A stretch of 64,000 nt of DNA from Litoditis marina (GCA_964036275.1 CAXIWQ010000066.1:1-64000), one strand, 5' to 3'. Counted from the stretch's first letter, positions 47,869 through 62,420 are shown. A program made the numbers and translations. The notes: a model not told the origin generated them from the letters alone.

Positions 47869-50800
47869 GTATTAGGTTTTTGTAGCTGGGAGCAACATAT
47901 TTGATAGCCGTATGAAATGTTCTCTGTAACTGCGAGGCAAAGAGTCAATAACCGCGTTAATTCGTCTTTTGTGGCTGTGCGCCACAGAATATATAGTCGT
48001 ATTAGGGTTTTGTAGCTGGGAGCAACAGACTTGATAGCCGTATGAACTTTTCTCTGTAGCTGCAAGCCAACAAGTCGATAACCGCGATAATTTGTATTTT
48101 GTGGCTGTGCGCCACAGAATAGATTGTCGTATTAGGTTTTTGTAGCTGGGAGCAACAGATTTGATAGCCGTATGAACTGTTCTCTGTAGCTGCAAGGCAA
48201 AGAGTCGATAACCGCGTCAATTCGTATTTTGTGGCTGTGCGCCACAGAATAGATAGTCGTATTAGGTTTTTGTAGCTGGGAGCAACATACTTGGTAGCCG
48301 TATAACCTTTTTCCTGTAGCTGCACGGCAAAGAGTCAATAACCGCGTTAATTCGTCTTTTGTGGCTGTGCGCCACAGAATATGAAGTCGTATTAGGTTTT
48401 TGTAGCTGGGAGCAACAGACTTGATGGCCGTATGAACTTTTTTCTGTAGCTGCAAGGCAAAGAAGTAATAACCGCGTTAATTTGTCTTTTGTGGCTGTGC
48501 GCCACAGAATATATTGTCGTATCAGGTTTTTGTAGCTGGGAGCAACAGACTTGATAGCCGTATGAACTTTTCTCTGTAGCTGCAAGCCAACAAGTCGATA
48601 ACCGCGATATTTCGTGTTTTGTAGCTGTGCGCCACAGAATAGATTGTCGTATTAAGTTTTTGTAGCTGGGAGCGACAGATTTGATAGCCGTATGAACTGT
48701 TCTCTGTAGCTGCAAGGCAAAGAGTCGATAACCGCGTTAATTCGTATTTTGTGGCTGTGCGCCACAGAATAGATAGTCGTATCAGGTTTTTGTAGCTGGG
48801 AGCAACATACTTGATAGCCGTATAACCTTTTTCCTGTAGCTGCACGGCAAAGAGTCAATAACCGCGTTAATTTGTCTTTTGTGGCTGTGCGCCACAGAAT
48901 ATAAAGTCGTATTAGGTTTTTGTAGCTGGGAGCAACAGACTTGATAGCCGTATGAACTTTTTTCTGTAGCTGCAAGGCAAAGAGGTAATAACCGCGTTAA
49001 TTTGTCTTTTGTGGCTGTGCGCCACAGAATAGATTGTCGTATTAGGTTTTTGTAGCTGGGAGCGACAGATTTGATAGCCGTATGAACTGTTCTCTGTAGC
49101 TGCAAGGCAAAGAGTCGATAACCGCGTTAATTTGTCTTTTGTGGCTGTGCGCCACAGAATAGATAGTCGTATCAGGTTTTTGTAGCTGGGAGCAACATAC
49201 TTGATAGCCGTATAACCTTTTTCCTGTAGCTGCACGGCAAAGAGTCAATAACCGCGTTAATTTGTCTTTTGTGGCTGTGCGCCACAGAATATAAAGTCGT
49301 ATTAGGTTTTTGTAGCTGGGAGCAACAGACTTGATAGCCGTATGAACTTTTTTCTGTAGCTGCAAGGCAAAGAGGTAATAACCGCGTTAATTTGTCTTTT
49401 GTGGCTGTGCGCCACAGAATATAAAGTCGTATTAGGTTTTTGTAGCCATGAGCAACAGACTTGATAGCCGTATAAACTTTTTTCTGTAGCTGCAAGGCAA
49501 AGAGTCGATAACCGCGTTATATCGTATTTTGTGGCTGTGTGCCACAGAATAGATAGTTGTATTGGGTTTTTCTAGCTGGGAGCAACATACTTGATAGCCA
49601 TATAAACTTTTTTCTGTAGCTGCACGGCAAAGAGTCAATAACCGCGTTAATTTGTCTTTTGTGGCTGTGCGCCACAGAATATAAAGTCGTATTAGGTTTT
49701 TGTAGCTGGGAGCAACAGACTTGATAGCCGTATAAACTTTTTTTTCTGTAGCTGCAAGGCAAAGAGGTAATAACCGCGTTAATTTGTCTTTGTGGCTGTG
49801 CGCCACAGAATATAAAGTCGTATTAGGTTTTTGTAGCTGGGAGCAACAGATTTGATAGCCGTATGAAATGTTCTCTGTAACTGCAAGGCAAAGAGTCAAT
49901 AACCGCGTTAATTTGTATTTTGTGGCTGTGCGCCACAGAATATAAAGTCGTATTATGTTTTTGTAGTTGGAAGCAACAGACTTGATAGCCGTATGATTTT
50001 TTTTTGTAGCTGCAAGTCAAAATGTCAATAACCGCGTTAATTCGTCTTTGTGGCTGTGCGCCACAGAATATATTGTCGTATTAGGTTTTTGTAGCTGGGA
50101 GCAACAGATTTGATAGCCGTATGAAATGTTCTCTGTAACTGCGAGGCAAAGAGTCAATAACCGCGTTAATTCGTCTTTTGTGGCTGTGCGCCACAGAATA
50201 TATAGTCGTATTAGGTTTTTGTAGCTGGGAGCAACAGACTTGATAGCCGTATGAACTTTTCTCTGTAGCTGCAAGCCAACAAGTCGATAACCGCGATAAT
50301 TTGTATTTTGTGGCTGTGCGCCACAGAATAGATTGTCGTATTAGGTTTTTGTAGCTGGGAGCAACAGATTTGATAGCCGTATGAACTGTTCTCTGTAGCT
50401 GCAAGGCAAAGAGTCGATAACCGCGTCAATTCGTATTTTGTGGCTGTGCGCCACAGAATAGATAGTCGTATCAGGTTTTTGTAGCTGGGAGCAACATACT
50501 TGATAGCCGTATGAACTTTTTCCTGTAGCTGCACGGCAAAGAGTCAATAACCGCGTTAATTTGTCTTTTGTGGCTGTGCGCCACAGAATATAAAGTCGTA
50601 TTAGGTTTTTGTAGCTGGGAGCAACAGACTTGATGGCCGTATGAACTTTTTTCTGTAGCTGCAAGGCAAAGAAGTAATAACCGCGTTAATTTGTCTTTTG
50701 TGGCTGTGCGCCACAGAATAGATTGTCGTATCAGGTTTTTGTAGCTGGGAGCAACATACTTGATAGCCGTATGAACTTTTCTCTGTAGCTGCAAGCCAAC

Positions 50801-51299
50801 AAGTCGATAACCGCGATATTTCGTGTTTTGTGGCTGTGCGCCACAGAATAGATTGTCGTATTAGGTTTTTGTAGCTGGGAGCAACCGATTTGATAGCCGT
50901 ATGAACTGTTCTCTGTAGCTGCAAGGCAAAGAGTCGATAACCGCGTTAATTCGTATTTTGTGGCTGTGCGCCACAGAATAGATAGTCGTATCAGGTTTTT
51001 GTAGCTGGGAGCAACATACTTGATAGCCGTATAACCTTTTTCCTGTAGCTGCACGGCAAAGAGTCAATAACCGCGTTAATTTGTATTTTGTGGCTGTGCG
51101 CCACAGAATATAAAGTCGTATTATGTTTTTGTAGCTGGGAGCAACAGACTTGATAGCCGTATGAACTTTTTTCTGTAGCTGCAAGGCAAAGAGGTAATAA
51201 CCGCGTTAATTTGTCTTTTGTGGCTGTGCGCCACAGGATATAAAGTCGTATTAGGTTTTTGTAGCCATGAGCAACAGACTTGATAGCCGTATAAACTTT

Positions 51300-53200
51300 T
51301 TTCTGTAGCTGCAAGGCAAAGAGTCGATAACCGCGTTATATCGTATTTTGTGGCTGTGTGCCACAGAATAGATAGTTGTATTGGGTTTTTCTAGCTGGGA
51401 GCAACATACTTGATAGCCATATAAACTTTTTTCTGTAGCTGCACGGCAAAGAGTCAATAACCGCGTTAATTTGTCTTTTGTGGCTGTGCGCCACAGAATA
51501 TAAAGTCGTATTAGGTTTTTGTAGCTGGGAGCAACAGACTTGATAGCCGTATAAACTTTTTTTTCTGTAGCTGCAAGGCAAAGAGGTAATAACCGCGTTA
51601 ATTTGTCTTTGTGGCTGTGCGCCACAGAATATAAAGTCGTATTAGGTTTTTGTAGCTGGGAGCAACAGATTTGATAGCCGTATGAAATGTTCTCTGTAAC
51701 TGCAAGGCAAAGAGTCAATAACCGCGTTAATTTGTATTTTGTGGCTGTGCGCCACAGAATATAAAGTCGTATTATGTTTTTGTAGTTGGAAGCAACAGAC
51801 TTGATAGCCGTATGATTTTTTTTTGTAGCTGCAAGTCAAAATGTCAATAACCGCGTTAATTCGTCTTTGTGGCTGTGCGCCACAGAATATATTGTCGTAT
51901 TAGGTTTTTGTAGCTCGGAGCAACAGATTTGATAGCCGTATGAAATGTTCTCTGTAACTGCGAGGCAAAGAGTCAATAACCGCGTTAATTCGTCTTTTGT
52001 GGCTGTGCGCCACAGAATATATAGTCGTATTAGGTTTTTGTAGCTGGGAGCAACAGACTTGATAGCCGTATGAACTTTTCTCTGTAGCTGCAAGCCAACA
52101 AGTCGATAACCGCGATAATTTGTATTTTGTGGCTGTGCGCCACAGAATAGATTGTCGTATTAGGTTTTTGTAGCTGGGAGCAACAGATTTGATAGCCGTA
52201 TGAACTGTTCTCTGTAGCTGCAAGGCAAAGAGTCGATAACCGCGTCAATTCGTATTTTGTGGCTGTGCGCCACAGAATAGATAGTCGTATTAAGTTTTTG
52301 TAGCTGGGAGCAACATACTTGGTAGCCGTATAACCTTTTTCCTGTAGCTGCACGGCAAAGAGTCAATAACCGCGTTAATTTGTCTTTTGTGGCTGTGCGC
52401 CACAGAATATAAAGTCGTATTAGGTTTTTGTAGCTGGGAGCAACAGACTTGATGGCCGTATGAACTTTTTTCTGTAGCTGCAAGGCAAAGAAGTAATAAC
52501 CGCGTTAATTTGTCTTTTGTGGCTGTGCGCCACAGAATAGATTGTCGTATCAGGTTTTTGTAGCTGGGAGCAACATACTTGATAGCCGTATGAACTTTTC
52601 TCTGTAGCTGCAAGCCAACAAGTCGATAACCGCGATATTTCGTGTTTTGTGGCTGTGCGCCACAGAATAGATTGTCGTATTAGGTTTTTGTAGCTGGGAG
52701 CAACAGATTTGATAGCCGTATGAACTGTTCTCTGTAGCTGCAAGGCAAAGAGTCGATAACCGCGTTAATTCGTATTTTGTGGCTGTGCGCCACAGAATAG
52801 ATAGTCGTATCAGGTTTTTGTAGCTGGGAGCAACATACTTGATAGCCGTATAACCTTTTTCCTGTAGCTGCACGGCAAAGAGTCAATAACCGCGTTAATT
52901 TGTCTTTTGTGGCTGTGCGCCACAGAATATAAAGTCGTATTAGGTTTTTGTAGCTGGGAGCAACAGACTTGATAGCCGTATGAACTTTTTTCTGTAGCTG
53001 CAAGGCAAAGAGGTAATAACCGCGTTAATTTGTCTTTTGTGGCTGTGCGCCACAGAATAGATTGTCGTATCAGGTTTTTGTAGCTGGGAGCAACATACTT
53101 GATAGCCGTATGAACTTTTTTCTGTAGCTGCAAGGCAAAGAGGTAATAACCGCGTTAATTTGTCTTTTGTGGCTGTGCGCCACAGGATATAAAGTCGTAT
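51300..53200 (+). repeat. 14/15-mer HOR unit
   Basis: Colinear with the preceding ~49823-51200 segment at 1819 bp (14 monomers minus one base) in its first part. The next g-c-a-k-f segment at ~53200 lies 1949 bp (15 monomers) after ~51251. ~51642-53790 also matches ~32017-34160 at 19625 bp. It contains b, d, c, e, a, k and f classes plus one g landmark near 51380. Confidence 0.78.
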
Positions 53201-56200
53201 TAGGTTTTTGTAGCCATGAGCAACAGACTTGATAGCCGTATAAACTTTTTTCTGTAGCTGCAAGGCAAAGAGTCGATAACCGCGTTATATCGTATTTTGT
53301 GGCTGTGTGCCACAGAATAGATAGTTGTATTGGGTTTTTCTAGCTGGGAGCAACATACTTGATAGCCATATAAACTTTTTTCTGTAGCTGCACGGCAAAG
53401 AGTCAATAACCGCGTTAATTTGTCTTTTGTGGCTGTGCGCCACAGAATATAAAGTCGTATTAGGTTTTTGTAGCTGGGAGCAACAGACTTGATAGCCGTA
53501 TAAATTTTTTTCCTGTAGCTGCAAGGCAAAGAGGTAATAACCGCGTTAATTTGTCTTTTGTGGCTGTGCGCCACAGAATATAAAGTCGTATTAGGTTTTT
53601 GTAGCTGGGAGCAACCGATTTGATAGCCGTATGAAATGTTCTCTGTAACTGCAAGGCAAAGAGTCAATAACCGCGTTAATTTGTATTTTGTGGCTGTGCG
53701 CCACAGAATATAAAGTCGTATTATGTTTTTGTAGTTGGAAGCAACAGACTTGATAGCCGTATGATTTTTTTTTGTAGCTGCAAGTCAAAATGTCAATAAC
53801 CGCGTTAATTCGTCTTTGTGGCTGTGCGCCACAGAATAGATTGTCGTATCAGGTTTTTGTAGCTGGGAGCAACAGACTTGATAGCCGTATGAACTTTTTT
53901 TCTGTAGCTGCAAGGCAAAGAGGTAATAACCGCGTTAATTTGTCTTTTGTGGCTGTGCGCCACAGGATATAAAGTCGTATTAGGTTTTTGTAGCCATGAG
54001 CAACAGACTTGATAGCCGTATAAACTTTTTTCTGTAGCTGCAAGGCAAAGAGTCCATAACCGCGTTATATCGTATTTTGTGGCTGTGTGCCACAGAATAG
54101 ATAGTTGTATTGGGTTTTTCTAGCTGGGAACAACATACTTGATAGCCATATAAACTTTTTTCTGTAGCTGCACGGCAAAGAGTCAATAACCGCGTTAATT
54201 TGTCTTTTGTGGCTGTGCGCCACAGAATATAAAGTCGTATTAGGTTTTTGTAGCTGGGAGCAACAGACTTGATAGCCGTATAAACTTTTTTTTCTGTAGC
54301 TGCAAGGCAAAGAGGTAATAACCGCGTTAATTTGTCTTTGTGGCTGTGCGCCACAGAATATAAAGTCGTATTAGGTTTTTGTAGCTGGGAGCAACAGACT
54401 TGATAGCCGTATGAACTTTTTTCTGTAGCTGCAAGGCAAAGAGTCGATAACCGCGTTATATCGTATTTTGTGGCTGTGTGCCACAGAATAGATAGTTGTA
54501 TTGGGTTTTTCTAGCTGGGAGCAACATACTTGATAGCCATATAAACTTTTTTCTGTAGCTGCACGGCAAAGAGTCAATAACCGCGTTAATTTGTCTTTTG
54601 TGGCTGTGCGCCACAGAATAGATTGTCGTATCAGGTTTTTGTAGCTGGGAGCAACAGACTTGATAGCCGTATGAACGTTTTTCTGTAGCTGCAAGGCAAA
54701 GAGGTAATAACCGCGTTAATTTGTCTTTTGTGGCTGTGCGCCACAGGATATAAAGTCGTATTAGGTTTGTGTAGCCATGAGCAACAGACTTGATAGCCGT
54801 ATAAACTTTTTTCTGTAGCTGCAAGGCAAAGAGTCGATAACCGCGTTATATCGTATTTTGTGGCTGTGTGCCACATAATAGATAGTTGTATTGGGTTTTT
54901 CTAGCTGGGAGCAACATACTTGATAGCCATATAAACTTTTTTCTGTAGCTGCACGGCAAAGAGTCAATAACCGCGTTAATTTGTCTTTTGTGGCTGTGCG
55001 CCACAGAATATAAAGTCGTATTAGGTTTTTGTAGCTGGGAGCAACAGACTTGATAGCCGTATAAACTTTTTTTTCTGTAGCTGCAAGGCAAAGAGGTAAT
55101 AACCGCGTTAATTTGTCTTTTGTGGCTGTGCGCCACAGAATATAAAGTCGTATTAGGTTTTTGTAGCTGGGAGCAACAGATTTGATAGCCGTATGAAATG
55201 TTCTCTGTAACTGCAAGGCAAAGAGTCAATAACCGCGTTAATTTGTATTTTGTGGCTGTGCGCTACAGAATATAAAGTCGTATTATGTTTTTGTAGTTGG
55301 AAGCAACAGACTTGATAGCCGTATGATTTTTTTTTGTAGCTGCAAGTCAAAATGTCAATAACCGCGTTAATTCGTCTTTGTGGCTGTGCGCCACAGAATA
55401 GATTGTCGTATCAGGTTTTTGTAGCTGGGAGCAACAGACTTGATAGCCGTATGAACTTTTTTCTGTAGCTGCAAGGCAAAGAGGTAATAACCGCGTTAAT
55501 TTGTCTTTTGTGGCTGTGCGCCACAGGATATAAAGTCGTATTAGGTTTTTGTAGCCATGAGCAACAGACTTGATAGCCGTATAAACTTTTTTCTGTAGCT
55601 GCAAGGCAAAGAGTCGATAACCGCGTTATATCGTATTTTGTGGCTGTGTGCCACAGAATAGATAGTTGTATTGGGTTTTTCTAGCTGGGAACAACATACT
55701 TGATAGCCATATAAACTTTTTTTCTGTAGCTGCACGGCAAAGAGTCAATAACCGCGTTAATTTGTCTTTTGTGGCTGTGCGCCACAGAATATAAAGTCGT
55801 ATTAGGTTTTTGTAGCTGGGAGCAACAGACTTGATAGCCGTATAAACTTTTTTCTGTAGCTACAAGGCAAAGAGGTAATAACCGCGTTAATTTGTCTTTT
55901 GTGGCTGTGCGCCACAGGATATAAAGTCGTATTAGGTTTTTGTAGCCATGAGCAACAGACTTGATAGCCGTATAAACTTTTTTCTGTAGCTGCAAGGCAA
56001 AGAGTCGATAACCGCGTTATATCGTATTTTGTGGCTGTGTGCCACAGAATAGATAGTTGTATTGGGTTTTTCTAGCTGGGAACAACATACTTGATAGCCA
56101 TATAAACTTTTTTCTGTAGCTGCACGGCAAAGAGTCAATAACCGCGTTAATTTGTCTTTTGTGGCTGTGCGCCACAGAATATAAAGTCGTATTAGGTTTT

Positions 56201-59200
56201 TGTAGCTGGGAGCAACAGACTTGATATCCGTATAAACTTTTTTTCTGTAGCTGCAAGGCAAAGAGGTAATAACCGCGTTAATTTGTCTTTTGTGGCTGTG
56301 CGCCACAGAATATAAAGTCGTATTAGGTTTTTGTAGCTGGGAGCAACAGACTTGATAGCCGTATGAACTTTTTTCTGTAGCTGCAAGGCAAAGAGTCGAT
56401 AACCGCGTTATATCGTATTTTGTGGCTGTGTGCCACAGAATAGATAGTTGTATTGGGTTTTTCTAGCTGGGAGCAACATACTTGATAGCCATATAAACTT
56501 TTTTCTGTAGCTGCACGGCAAAGAGTCAATAACCGCGTTAATTTGTCTTTTGTGGCTGTGCGCCACAGAATAGATTGTCGTATCAGGTTTTTGTAGCTGG
56601 GAGCAACAGACTTGATAGCCGTATGAACGTTTTTCTGTAGCTGCAAGGCAAAGAGGTAATAACCGCGTTAATTTGTCTTTTGTGGCTGTGCGCCACAGGA
56701 TATAAAGTCGTATTAGGTTTGTGTAGCCATGAGCAACAGACTTGATAGCCGTATAAACTTTTTTCTGTAGCTGCAAGGCAAAGAGTCGATAACCGCGTTA
56801 TATCGTATTTTGTGGCTGTGTGCCACAGAATAGATAGTTGTATTGGGTTTTTCTAGCTGGGAGCAACATACTTGATAGCCATATAAACTTTTTTCTGTAG
56901 CTGCACGGCAAAGAGTCAATAACCGCGTTAATTTGTCTTTTGTGGCTGTGCGCCACAGAATATAAAGTCGTATTAGGTTTTTGTAGCTGGGAGCAACAGA
57001 CTTGATAGCCGTATAAACTTTTTTTCTGTAGCTGCAAGGCAAAGAGGTAATAACCGCGTTAATTTGTCTTTTGTGGCTGTGCGCCACAGAATATAAAGTC
57101 GTATTAGGTTTTTGTAGCTGGGAGCAACAGATTTGATAGCCGTATGAAATGTTCTCTGTAACTGCAAGGCAAAGAGTCAATAACCGCGTTAATTTGTATT
57201 TTGTGGCTGTGCGCTACAGAATATAAAGTCGTATTATGTTTTTGTAGTTGGAAGCAACAGACTTGATAGCCGTATGATTTTTTTTGTAGCTGCAAGTCAA
57301 AATGTCAATAACCGCGTTAATTCGTCTTTGTGGCTGTGCGCCACAGAATAGATTGTCGTATCAGGTTTTTGTAGCTGGGAGCAACAGACTTGATAGCCGT
57401 ATGAACTTTTTTCTGTAGCTGCAAGGCAAAGAGGTAATAACCGCGTTAATTTGTCTTTTGTGGCTGTGCGCCACAGAATATAAAGTCGTATTAGGTTTTT
57501 GTAGCTGGGAGCAACAGACTTGATAGCCGTATGAACTTTTTTCTGTAGCTGCAAGGCAAAGAGTCGATAACCGCGTTATATCGTATTTTGTGGCTGTGTG
57601 CCACAGAATAGATAGTTGTATTGGGTTTTTCTAGCTGGGAGCAACATACTTGATAGCCATATAAACTTTTTTCTGTAGCTGCACGGCAAAGAGTCAATAA
57701 CCGCGTTAATTTGTCTTTTGTGGCTGTGCGCCACAGAATAGATTGTCGTATCAGGTTTTTGTAGCTGGGAGCAACAGATTTGATAGCCGTATGAAATGTT
57801 CTCTGTAACTGCAAGGCAAAGAGTCAATAACCGCGTTAATTTGTATTTTGTGGCTGTGCGCTACAGAATATAAAGTCGTATTATGTTTTTGTAGTTGGAA
57901 GCAACAGACTTGATAGCCGTATGATTTTTTTTTGTAGCTGCAAGTCAAAATGTCAATAACCGCGTTAATTCGTCTTTGTGGCTGTGCGCCACAGAATAGA
58001 TTGTCGTATCAGGTTTTTGTAGCTGGGAGCAACAGACTTGATAGCCGTATGAACTTTTTTCTGTAGCTGCAAGGCAAAGAGGTAATAACCGCGTTAATTT
58101 GTCTTTTGTGGCTGTGCGCCACAGGATATAAAGTCGTATTAGGTTTTTGTAGCCATGAGCAACAGACTTGATAGCCGTATAAACTTTTTTCTGTAGCTGC
58201 AAGGCAAAGAGTCGATAACCGCGTTATATCGTATTTTGTGGCTGTGTGCCACAGAATAGATAGTTGTATTGGGTTTTTCTAGCTGGGAACAACATACTTG
58301 ATAGCCATATAAACTTTTTTCTGTAGCTGCACGGCAAAGAGTCAATAACCGCGTTAATTTGTCTTTTGTGGCTGTGCGCCACAGAATATAAAGTCGTATT
58401 AGGTTTTTGTAGCTGGGAGCAACAGACTTGATATCCGTATAAACTTTTTTTCTGTAGCTGCAAGGCAAAGAGGTAATAACCGCGTTAATTTGTCTTTTGT
58501 GGCTGTGCGCCACAGAATATAAAGTCGTATTAGGTTTTTGTAGCTGGGAGCAACAGACTTGATAGCCGTATGAACTTTTTTCTGTAGCTGCAAGGCAAAG
58601 AGTCGATAACCGCGTTATATCGTATTTTGTGGCTGTGTGCCACAGAATAGATAGTTGTATTGGGTTTTTCTAGCTGGGAGCAACATACTTGATAGCCATA
58701 TAAACTTTTTTCTGTAGCTGCACGGCAAAGAGTCAATAACCGCGTTAATTTGTCTTTTGTGGCTGTGCGCCACAGAATAGATTGTCGTATCAGGTTTTTG
58801 TTGCTGGGAGCAACAGACTTGATAGCCGTATGAACGTTTTTCTGTAGCTGCAAGGCAAAGAGGTAATAACCGCGTTAATTTGTCTTTTGTGGCTGTGCGC
58901 CACAGGATATAAAGTCGTATTAGGTTTGTGTAGCCATGAGCAACAGACTTGATAGCCGTATAAACTTTTTTCTGTAGCTGCAAGGCAAAGAGTCGATAAC
59001 CGCGTTATATCGTATTTTGTGGCTGTGTGCCACAGAATAGATAGTTGTATTGGGTTTTTCTAGCTGGGAGCAACATACTTGATAGCCATATAAACTTTTT
59101 TCTGTAGCTGCACGGCAAAGAGTCAATAACCGCGTTAATTTGTCTTTTGTGGCTGTGCGCCACAGAATATAAAGTCGTATTAGGTTTTTGTAGCTGGGAG

Positions 59201-60079
59201 CAACAGACTTGATAGCCGTATAAACTTTTTTTCTGTAGCTGCAAGGCAAAGAGGTAATAACCGCGTTAATTTGTCTTTTGTGGCTGTGCGCCACAGAATA
59301 TAAAGTCGTATTAGGTTTTTGTAGCTGGGAGCAACAGATTTGATAGCCGTATGAAATGTTCTCTGTAACTGCAAGGCAAAGAGTCAATAACCGCGTTAAT
59401 TTGTATTTTGTGGCTGTGCGCTACAGAATATAAAGTCGTATTATGTTTTTGTAGTTGGAAGCAACAGACTTGATAGCCGTATGATTTTTTTTTGTAGCTG
59501 CAAGTCAAAATGTCAATAACCGCGTTAATTCGTCTTTGTGGCTGTGCGCCACAGAATAGATTGTCGTATCAGGTTTTTGTAGCTGGGAGCAACAGACTTG
59601 ATAGCCGTATGAACTTTTTTCTGTAGCTGCAAGGCAAAGAGGTAATAACCGCGTTAATTTGTCTTTTGTGGCTGTGCGCCACAGAATATAAAGTCGTATT
59701 AGGTTTTTGTAGCTGGGAGCAACAGACTTGATAGCCGTATGAACTTTTTTCTGTAGCTGCAAGGCAAAGAGTCGATAACCGCGTTATATCGTATTTTGTG
59801 GCTGTGTGCACAGAATAGATAGTTGTATTGGGTTTTTCTAGCTGGGAGCAACATACTTGATAGCCATATAAACTTTTTTCTGTAGCTGCACGGCAAAGAG
59901 TCAATAACCGCGTTAATTTGTCTTTTGTGGCTGTGCGCCACAGAATAGATTGTCGTATCAGGTTTTTGTAGCTGGGAGCAACAGACTTGATAGCCGTATG
60001 AACGTTTTTCTGTAGCTGCAAGGCAAAGAGGTAATAACCGCGTTAATTTGTCTTTTGTGGCTGTGCGCCACAGGATATA

Positions 60080-61330
60080 AAATCGTATTAGGTTTGTGTA
60101 GCCATGAGCAACAGACTTGATAGCCGTATAAACTTTTTTCTGTAGCTGCAAGGCAAAGAGTCGATAACCGCGTTATATCGTATTTTGTGGCTGTGTGCCA
60201 CAGAATAGATAGTTGTATTGGGTTTTTCTAGCTGGGAGCAACATACTTGATAGCCATATAAACTTTTTTCTGTAGCTGCACGGCAAAGAGTCAATAACCG
60301 CGTTAATTTGTCTTTTGTGGCTGTGCGCCACAGAATATAAAGTCGTATTAGGTTTTTGTAGCTGGGAGCAACAGACTTGATAGCCGTATAAACTTTTTTT
60401 CTGTAGCTGCAAGGCAAAGAGGTAATAACCGCGTTAATTTGTCTTTTGTGGCTGTGCGCCACAGAATATAAAGTCGTATTAGGTTTTTGTAGCTGGGAGC
60501 AACAGATTTGATAGCCGTATGAAATGTTCTCTGTAACTGCAAGGCAAAGAGTCAATAACCGCGTTAATTTGTATTTTGTGGCTGTGCGCTACAGAATATA
60601 AAGTCGTATTATGTTTTTGTAGTTGGAAGCAACAGACTTGATAGCCGTATGATTTTTTTTTGTAGCTGCAAGTCAAAATGTCAATAACCGCGTTAATTCG
60701 TCTTTGTGGCTGTGCGCCACAGAATAGATTGTCGTATCAGGTTTTTGTAGCTGGGAGCAACAGACTTGATAGCCGTATGAACTTTTTTCTGTAGCTGCAA
60801 GGCAAAGAGGTAATAACCGCGTTAATTTGTCTTTTGTGGCTGTGCGCCACAGGATATAAAGTCGTATTAGGTTTTTGTAGCCATGAGCAACAGACTTGAT
60901 AGCCGTATAAACTTTTTTCTGTAGCTGCAAGGCAAAGAGTCGATAACCGCGTTATATCGTATTTTGTGGCTGTGTGCCACAGAATAGATAGTTGTATTGG
61001 GTTTTTCTAGCTGGGAACAACATACTTGATAGCCATATGAACTTTTTTCTGTAGCTGCACGGCAAAGAGTCAATAACCGCGTTAATTTGTCTTTTGTGGC
61101 TGTGCGCCACAGAATATAAAGTCGTATTAGGTTTTTGTAGCTGGGAGCAACAGACTTGATAGCCGTATAAACTTTTTTTCTGTAGCTGCAAGGCAAAGAG
61201 GTAATAACCGCGTTAATTTGTCTTTTGTGGCTGTGCGCCACAGAATATAAAGTCGTATTAGGTTTTTGTAGCTGGGAGCAACAGACTTGATAGCCGTATG
61301 AACTTTTTTCTGTAGCTGCAAGGCAAAGAG
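60080..61330 (+). repeat. 2600-bp-period duplication, left copy
   Basis: ~60088-61321 matches ~62688-63921 at exactly 2600 bp (20 monomers) across g, c, a, k, f, a, g, c and a monomers. Small private differences exist: AAATCGTATT near 60071 in this copy, GGGAACAGCATAC near 63612 and TTTCAGTAGCTG near 63910 in the other. Confidence 0.8.
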
Positions 61331-61639
61331 TCGATAACCGCGTTATATCGTATTTTGTGACTGTGTGCCACAGAATAGATAGTTGTATTGGGTTTTTCTA
61401 GCTGGGAGCAACAGATTTGATAGCCGTATGAACTGTTCTCTGTAGCTGCAAGGCAAAGAGTCGATAACCGCGTTAATTCGTATTTTGTGGCTGTGCGCCA
61501 CAGAATAGATAGTCGTATCAGGTTTTTGTAGCTGGGAGCAACATACTTGATAGCCGTATAACCTTTTTCCTGTAGCTGCACGGCAAAGAGTCAATAACCG
61601 CGTTAATTTGTCTTTTGTGGCTGTGCGCCACAGAATATA

Positions 61640-62420
61640 AAGTCGTATTAGGTTTTTGTAGCTGGGAGCAACAGACTTAATAGCCGTATGAACTTTTTTC
61701 TGTAGCTGCAAGGCAAAGAGGTAATAACCGCGTTAATTTGTCTTTTGTGGCTGTGCGCCACAGAATAGATTGTCGTATCAGGTTTTTGTAGCTGGGAGCA
61801 ACAGACGTGATAGCCGTATGAACTTTTTTCTGTAGCTGCAAGGCAAAGAGGTAATAACCGCGTTAATTTGTCTTTTGTGGCTGTGCGCCACAGAATATAA
61901 AGTCGTATTAGGTTTTTGTAGCTGGGAGCAACAGACTTGATAGCCGTATGAACTTTTTTCTGTAGCTGCAAGGCAAAGAGTCGATAACCGCGTTATATCG
62001 TATTTTGTGGCTGTGTGCCACAGAATAGATAGTTGTATTGGGTTTTTCTAGCTGGGAGCAACATACTTGATAGCCATATAAACTTTTTTCTGTAGCTGCA
62101 AGGCAAAGAGGTAATAACCGCGTTAATTTGTCTTTTGTGGCTGTGCGCCACAGAATAGATTGTCGTATCAGGTTTTTGTAGCTGGGAGCAACAGACGTGA
62201 TAGCCGTATGAACTTTTTTCTGTAGCTGCAAGGCAAAGAGGTAATAACCGCGTTAATTTGTCTTTTGTGGCTGTGCGCCACAGAATATAAAGTCGTATTA
62301 GGTTTTTGTAGCTGGGAGCAACAGACTTGATAGCCGTATGAACTTTTTTCTGTAGCTGCAAGGCAAAGAGTCGATAACCGCGTTATATCGTATTTTGTGG
62401 CTGTGTGCCACAGAATAGAT
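61640..62420 (+). repeat. Exact 390-bp trimer tandem tagged by GACGTGAT
   Basis: The private variant CAGACGTGATAGCC occurs only at about 61801 and 62191, exactly 390 bp apart, each in the step between two class a monomers and followed by the g monomer. One trimer has just been duplicated as a unit, which shows that the 390-bp trimer is an active amplification unit. Confidence 0.8.

Larger units (their letters stand above)
44410..50880 (+). repeat. Tandem duplication with 7019-bp period, right copy
   Basis: Begins at a sharp junction near 44400-44410. Two consecutive monomers there carry the GATATAAAG plus CCATGAGC step that otherwise appears once per HOR, one with GCCACAGGAT and the next with GCCATAGGAT, as expected at an unequal-exchange join. 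Private differences from the left copy include the T13 run (45706-45718), a 3-bp deletion near 45982 and TGTAGCTGTGCG near 48620 where the left copy has TGTGGCTGTGCG. Confidence 0.85.

Noticed and set aside
37391..50880. Pure assembly artefact for the 7019-bp repeat
   Set aside because: The two copies have private variants (T13, the 48620 base change, the one-base insertion near 42844, monomer patches), so they are probably distinct loci; read-level proof is still lacking.
53790..53972. A 60-codon open frame on the + strand
   Set aside because: It starts inside a class f monomer and runs through satellite only. It appears because that strand is locally free of stops, and it has no recognisable domain.
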